DNA from: Holophaga sp.
GTDB lineage: Bacteria > Acidobacteriota > Holophagae > Holophagales > Holophagaceae
Reading direction: 5' to 3'
Length of the DNA: 9,387 nt
NCBI GenBank assembly: GCA_031292735.1
Contig: JARLGP010000035.1
Span: 1 to 9,387, forward strand
A model generated the notes under the pieces. It was not told the DNA's origin. It searched no databases and saw only the letters and a list, made by a program, of their open reading frames with translations. Both the position numbers and the translations under genes were made by a program. Shown here piece after piece: positions 6,700 to 9,387 of this stretch; positions within the stretch are counted from its first letter, which is position 1, and each line of letters opens with the position of its first letter.

Positions 6700-7583
6700 C
6701 AGGCCACCTCCACGCCGGCGGCGAGCAGGTCGCTCAGCCGGGCCTTGGTGGCGGCGCTGGCGGGCACCAGGGGCAGGCGCAGGGCCTCCCCGCAGATCCC
6801 CTTCAGGGCCAGGGCGGCCTTGGTGGGGATGGGGTTGCTTTCCAGGAACAGGGCGTCCATGAGCGGCAGGAGGGCCTGGTGCAGGGCGATGGCCTCGGCG
6901 CGCTTGCCGGCCAGGGCCAGGTCCACCAGGCGCTTGGTCTCGGCGGGCAGCACATTGGCCAGCACGCTCACCAGCCCGGAGGCGCCCACCGCCATGGCGG
7001 CCAGGGCCAGGTTGTCGTCGCCGGACAGCAGGGTCTTGCCGGCCGGCAGGGTGCGGGCGATCTCGGCGATCTGGGCCAGGTTGCCGCTGGACTCCTTCAC
7101 CGCCACCAGCTGCGGATTGGCCCACAGCATGGCCAGGGTGGCCGGCAGCAGGTTGAGCCCGGTGCGCCCGGGCACGTTGTAGATGATCACCGGCAGGCCG
7201 GGGGCCGCCTCGGTGACGGCCTGGTAGTGGGCCACCAGCCCGCCCGGGGTGGGCTTGTTGTAGTAGGGGGTCACCACCAGGGCGCCCTGGGCGCCCAGCT
7301 CCTGGGCCCGGCGGGTCCAGGCGGCGGCCTGGCGCGTGGCGTTGGAGCCGGTGCCCACCACCACCGGCACGCTGCCGGCCTCCTCCAGGCAGGCGGAGAT
7401 CAGGGCGTCGCGCTCGGCGTCCAGCAGGGTGGCCGCCTCGCCGGTGGAGCCCAGCACCACGAGGGTGTCGACCCCGCCGGCGAGGGTGTGCCGCACCACC
7501 CGGCGGAAGCCCGGCAGGTCGACGGCGAAATCGGCGGTGAACGGTGTGGCCAGGGCCACGGAAAGACCGGTGAAGTGGTTCAT
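6699..7583 (-). CDS. dapA: 4-hydroxy-tetrahydrodipicolinate synthase
   Basis: Condenses pyruvate with aspartate semialdehyde, the first step specific to lysine/DAP. The 294 residues form a complete TIM-barrel aldolase of normal length. LGSTGEAATL contains the Ser46-Thr47 pair (Thr-Thr in E. coli), TPYYNKPT has Tyr107/Tyr108, IIYNVPGRTG gives catalytic Tyr135 and substrate-binding Arg140, and AVKESSGN gives the Schiff-base Lys163. Several positions that bind inhibitory lysine in E. coli differ. Asp55 and Arg58 replace His53 and His56, Ala50 replaces Ser48, and Gln85 replaces Glu84, so the enzyme may be poorly inhibited by lysine. The frame is open upstream to 7841, but the ATG at 7583 gives the normal N-terminus, shares ATGA with the dapB stop, and has GGAGA just before it. 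Confidence 0.96.
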   Translation of the reverse strand: MNHFTGLSVALATPFTADFAVDLPGFRRVVRHTLAGGVDTLVVLGSTGEAATLLDAERDALISACLEEAGSVPVVVGTGSNATRQAAAWTRRAQELGAQGALVVTPYYNKPTPGGLVAHYQAVTEAAPGLPVIIYNVPGRTGLNLLPATLAMLWANPQLVAVKESSGNLAQIAEIARTLPAGKTLLSGDDNLALAAMAVGASGLVSVLANVLPAETKRLVDLALAGKRAEAIALHQALLPLMDALFLESNPIPTKAALALKGICGEALRLPLVPASAATKARLSDLLAAGVEVA

Positions 7584-8308
7584 GACGGGTCTCCAAACTG
7601 GAACAAGGGATCGAGGGTTTCCTGGGCATAGTCGTCGAAGCTGAACAGGCCCTTGCGGCCGCGCACCCAGCGCGCGGCCAGCAGCGCGCCCTGGGCGAAC
7701 ACGGCCCGGGACCGGGCCCGGTGGGTGAGCTCCAGCACCTCGGCCGGGCCGTCCAGGCCCACGGTGTGGGTGCCGAACTCCACCCCGGCCCGCAGCACGG
7801 AGACGCTCAGCTGGTGGGGGGCCGCGCTGCCCATGGTCCATTCGGTCTTGCGCGGGCAGCCGGCCATGACCGCCGCGGCCAGGCGCTTGGCGGTGCCGCT
7901 GGGGGCGTCGGTCTTCATGCGGTGGTGGTGGTCGGCCAGGTAGGGGTCCAGTTCCGGGTCCAGGGCGGCGAACCGGCCCAGCACCAGGGACAGCCGGGCC
8001 ATGAGGGCCACCGCCAGGCTGAAGTTGGGCGAGGTGAGCACGGCGATGCGGCCCTGGATCCGGGCCTCCAGGCCGGGCAGGGTCCAGTTGGTGGTGGCGA
8101 TCACCAGGTCGGTGCCGGTGGCCAGGGCCCAGTCCAGGTGCTCCGGCACCGCCTCGGCGGTGCTGGCGTCGAACGCCAGCTCGGCGCCGGCGGGCGCCGG
8201 GCCTTCGCCCTTGTCCAGGTGCCAGACCAGTTCCAGGTCCCTGGCGGCGGCCACTTCCTGGGCGATGGCGGAGCCGAGCCGGCCCCGCCCGAAGATTCCG
8301 ACCTGCAT
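7580..8308 (-). CDS. dapB: 4-hydroxy-tetrahydrodipicolinate reductase, short form
   Basis: Reduces the DapA product to tetrahydrodipicolinate with NAD(P)H, supplying DapD. The protein opens with MQVGIFGRGRLGSAIA, a Rossmann G-x-G-x-x-G loop. The signature HHHRMKTDAPSGTA (127-140) carries the likely catalytic His128 and Lys132, equivalent to His159 and Lys163 of E. coli, plus the DAPSGTA substrate loop. GTHTVGLDGPAEVLELTHRA (189-208) is the conserved C-terminal segment. At 242 residues it is about 30 shorter than the E. coli enzyme; the shortening falls in the N-terminal cofactor domain, as in short DapB types of some non-proteobacterial phyla. The loop that usually selects the cofactor is reduced, so NADH/NADPH preference cannot be read. 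A strong AAGGAGG with 6-base spacing precedes the ATG, which shares one base with the lysC stop. Confidence 0.95.
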   Translation of the reverse strand: MQVGIFGRGRLGSAIAQEVAAARDLELVWHLDKGEGPAPAGAELAFDASTAEAVPEHLDWALATGTDLVIATTNWTLPGLEARIQGRIAVLTSPNFSLAVALMARLSLVLGRFAALDPELDPYLADHHHRMKTDAPSGTAKRLAAAVMAGCPRKTEWTMGSAAPHQLSVSVLRAGVEFGTHTVGLDGPAEVLELTHRARSRAVFAQGALLAARWVRGRKGLFSFDDYAQETLDPLFQFGDPS

Positions 8309-9387
8309 CAGCGGCCTCCTTCGGGGTTCTCGATCAACGCCGCATGCAGGGCCCGCAGCGCGGCCTTGGCCTGCTCCTGGCGGACCACGAAGCTCAGGTT
8401 GATCTCGTTGGCGCCCATGCTGATCATCTCGATGTTGATGTCGCGCAGGGCGCCGAAGCAGCGGCCGGTGACGCCCGGGGTGAGCTTGAGCCGCTCGCCG
8501 ACGATGGCGATGATGGCCCGGTCGCGGGCCACGCCCACGGTGGCGAAGGCGGACAGGTCCTCGATCAGGGCCTCCAGGGGCGCGTCGGCGTCCACGGTGA
8601 GCGACACGCTCACCTCGGCGGTGGCGATCAGGTCGACGCTGATCCGGTGCCGGGAGAACACCTGGAACAGGCTGGCCAGGAAGCCGCTCTGGTTGAGCAT
8701 GTTGGCCGAGGAGACGGTGAGCACGGTGATCGGCCCGCGCTGGGCCAGGGCGGTGATGGTCCGGCCGGTGCGCACTTCGGCGGTGATGGTGGTGAAGCGG
8801 CCGTGGGGGCGCCGGGTGTGGCGCACGGTGACCGGGATGCCGGCCTCCACCGCCGGCTGGATGGTGGCGGGGTGCAGCACCTTGGCGCCGAACGCGGCCA
8901 GTTCCGCGGCCTCCTGGAAGCTCAGCTCGGCGATCGGCTGGGCTTCGGGCACCACCCGCGGGTCGCAGGTGAGCACGCCCTCCACGTCGGTCCAGATCTG
9001 GATGTCGCTGGCGCCCAGGGCGGCGCCGAACAGGGCGGCGCTGAAGTCGCTGCCGCCGCGGCCCAGGGTGGTGGTGGTCCCGCCGGCGGTGGCGCCGATG
9101 TAGCCCTGGGTCACCACGATCCGGCCGGGGCCCAGCAGCGGCGCCAGGAGCCGGGCCGCCAGCTGGGCCAGCTCCTTGGACTGGGGCAGGGCGGAGCCGT
9201 AGGTCTCGTCGGTGCGCACCACGGTGCGCGCATCCACCCAGGCGGCGCCCATGTGCGCGGCCAGGATCCGGGTGGACAGCCGCTCGCCCACGCTGGCGAT
9301 GGCGTCCATGCTGCGCGGGCTCAGCTCGTGCAGCATGGCCACGCCGCGCAGCAGCAGCTCCAGTTCGCCGCCCAGCTCCACCAGGGC
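8308..9387 (-). CDS. lysC: Aspartate kinase, E. coli LysC-like monofunctional type, 5' end beyond window
   Basis: Phosphorylates aspartate, the entry step to lysine, threonine and methionine. 359 residues are visible; about 90-100 N-terminal residues, including the KFGGTS nucleotide motif, lie past the right edge. The remaining kinase domain has SVGERLSTRILAAHM, VTQGYIGATAGG, TTTLGRGGSDFSAAL, IWTDVEGVLTCDPRVV and ELAAFGAKVLHPATIQPAV, all in the E. coli LysC order. Two ACT domains follow: SSANMLNQSGFLASLF with VDLIATAEVSVSL forms the likely lysine-binding site, and the last about 70 residues form the second. No homoserine dehydrogenase domain follows. Where E. coli has TSEV in the inhibitor site, this protein has TAEV, an Ala at the equivalent of Ser345. 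A GTG at 9381 is in frame but is not the true start, because the coding similarity continues past it. Confidence 0.95.
   Translation of the reverse strand, partial: ALVELGGELELLLRGVAMLHELSPRSMDAIASVGERLSTRILAAHMGAAWVDARTVVRTDETYGSALPQSKELAQLAARLLAPLLGPGRIVVTQGYIGATAGGTTTTLGRGGSDFSAALFGAALGASDIQIWTDVEGVLTCDPRVVPEAQPIAELSFQEAAELAAFGAKVLHPATIQPAVEAGIPVTVRHTRRPHGRFTTITAEVRTGRTITALAQRGPITVLTVSSANMLNQSGFLASLFQVFSRHRISVDLIATAEVSVSLTVDADAPLEALIEDLSAFATVGVARDRAIIAIVGERLKLTPGVTGRCFGALRDINIEMISMGANEINLSFVVRQEQAKAALRALHAALIENPEGGR
8315..8321 (-). promoter_or_regulatory. Ribosome binding site of dapB inside lysC
   Basis: AAGGAGG, a near-perfect Shine-Dalgarno sequence, sits 6 bases before the dapB ATG and encodes the end of LysC (Glu-Gly-Gly). 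It is the strongest ribosome site in the operon and shows that dapB can be initiated independently as well as by coupling. Confidence 0.7.

Larger units (their letters stand above)
3470..9387 (-). other. Lysine/DAP biosynthesis operon (lysC-dapB-dapA-dapD-aminotransferase-decarboxylase)
   Basis: Six co-directional genes appear in near-pathway order and share one terminator. The junctions are TGATG between lysC and dapB (1 base shared), ATGA between dapB and dapA (4 bases), TGATG between dapA and dapD (1 base), ATGA on both sides of a 21-codon frame between dapD and the aminotransferase, and ATGA between aminotransferase and decarboxylase. Each start also has its own GGAG-like ribosome site inside the preceding gene. 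Such overlaps imply one transcript and translational coupling. The presence of dapD marks the succinylase branch. The promoter and any lysine-responsive leader would lie beyond the right edge. Confidence 0.9.

Noticed and set aside
6700..7629. N-terminal extension of the dapD frame
   Set aside because: The added residues are an Arg/Gly/Pro-rich out-of-frame reading of dapA; DapD has its normal length and start at 6699.
7721..9103. A 460-codon plus-strand frame opposite dapB and lysC
   Set aside because: Antisense shadow with low-complexity composition; the minus strand carries complete DapB and LysC motifs.

Overview
The window comes from a very GC-rich, Gram-negative-type bacterium. Every gene I can support is on the minus strand, so transcription runs from high to low coordinates. 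The gene forms suggest, but do not prove, a lineage outside the Proteobacteria. DapB is short (242 residues), and the DapD C-terminal half reads more like the Bacteroidota/Acidobacteriota form than the E. coli form. A member of Acidobacteriota such as Holophagae would fit, but this is a guess from memory of family types and no search was run.

Region 1 (about 9387 down to 3470) is a lysine/diaminopimelate operon. The order is lysC (5' end cut by the window edge), dapB, dapA, dapD, a class I/II aminotransferase that is probably the succinyl-DAP aminotransferase, and a PLP fold-type III decarboxylase in the lysA position. Neighbouring genes overlap by 1 or 4 bases. The one exception is dapD to aminotransferase, where a 21-codon reading frame spans the gap and overlaps both neighbours by 4 bases. 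A clear Rho-independent terminator at 3470-3508 ends the operon. Together the genes phosphorylate aspartate, build and reduce dihydrodipicolinate, succinylate and transaminate the ring-opened product, and decarboxylate meso-DAP to lysine. The asd, dapE and dapF steps are not in the window.

Region 2 (3469 down to about 2052) starts with about 370 bases without a gene. It continues with a secreted papain-family (C1A) cysteine protease that has a signal peptide and an intact Cys-His-Asn set. A strong hairpin with a UUCG loop follows the gene but has no U-tract.

Region 3 (about 2051 down to 1) is a short leader containing a perfect 8-bp dyad, then acnB (aconitase B). The window edge cuts acnB after 646 codons, before the iron-sulfur cysteines expected from the family.

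I see no mobile elements, CRISPR arrays, tRNA or rRNA genes. Most of the window is ordinary core metabolism. The points most worth a second look are the non-canonical active-site motifs of the lysA-position decarboxylase, the bridging mini-ORF, and signs that feedback control of the pathway may differ from E. coli.
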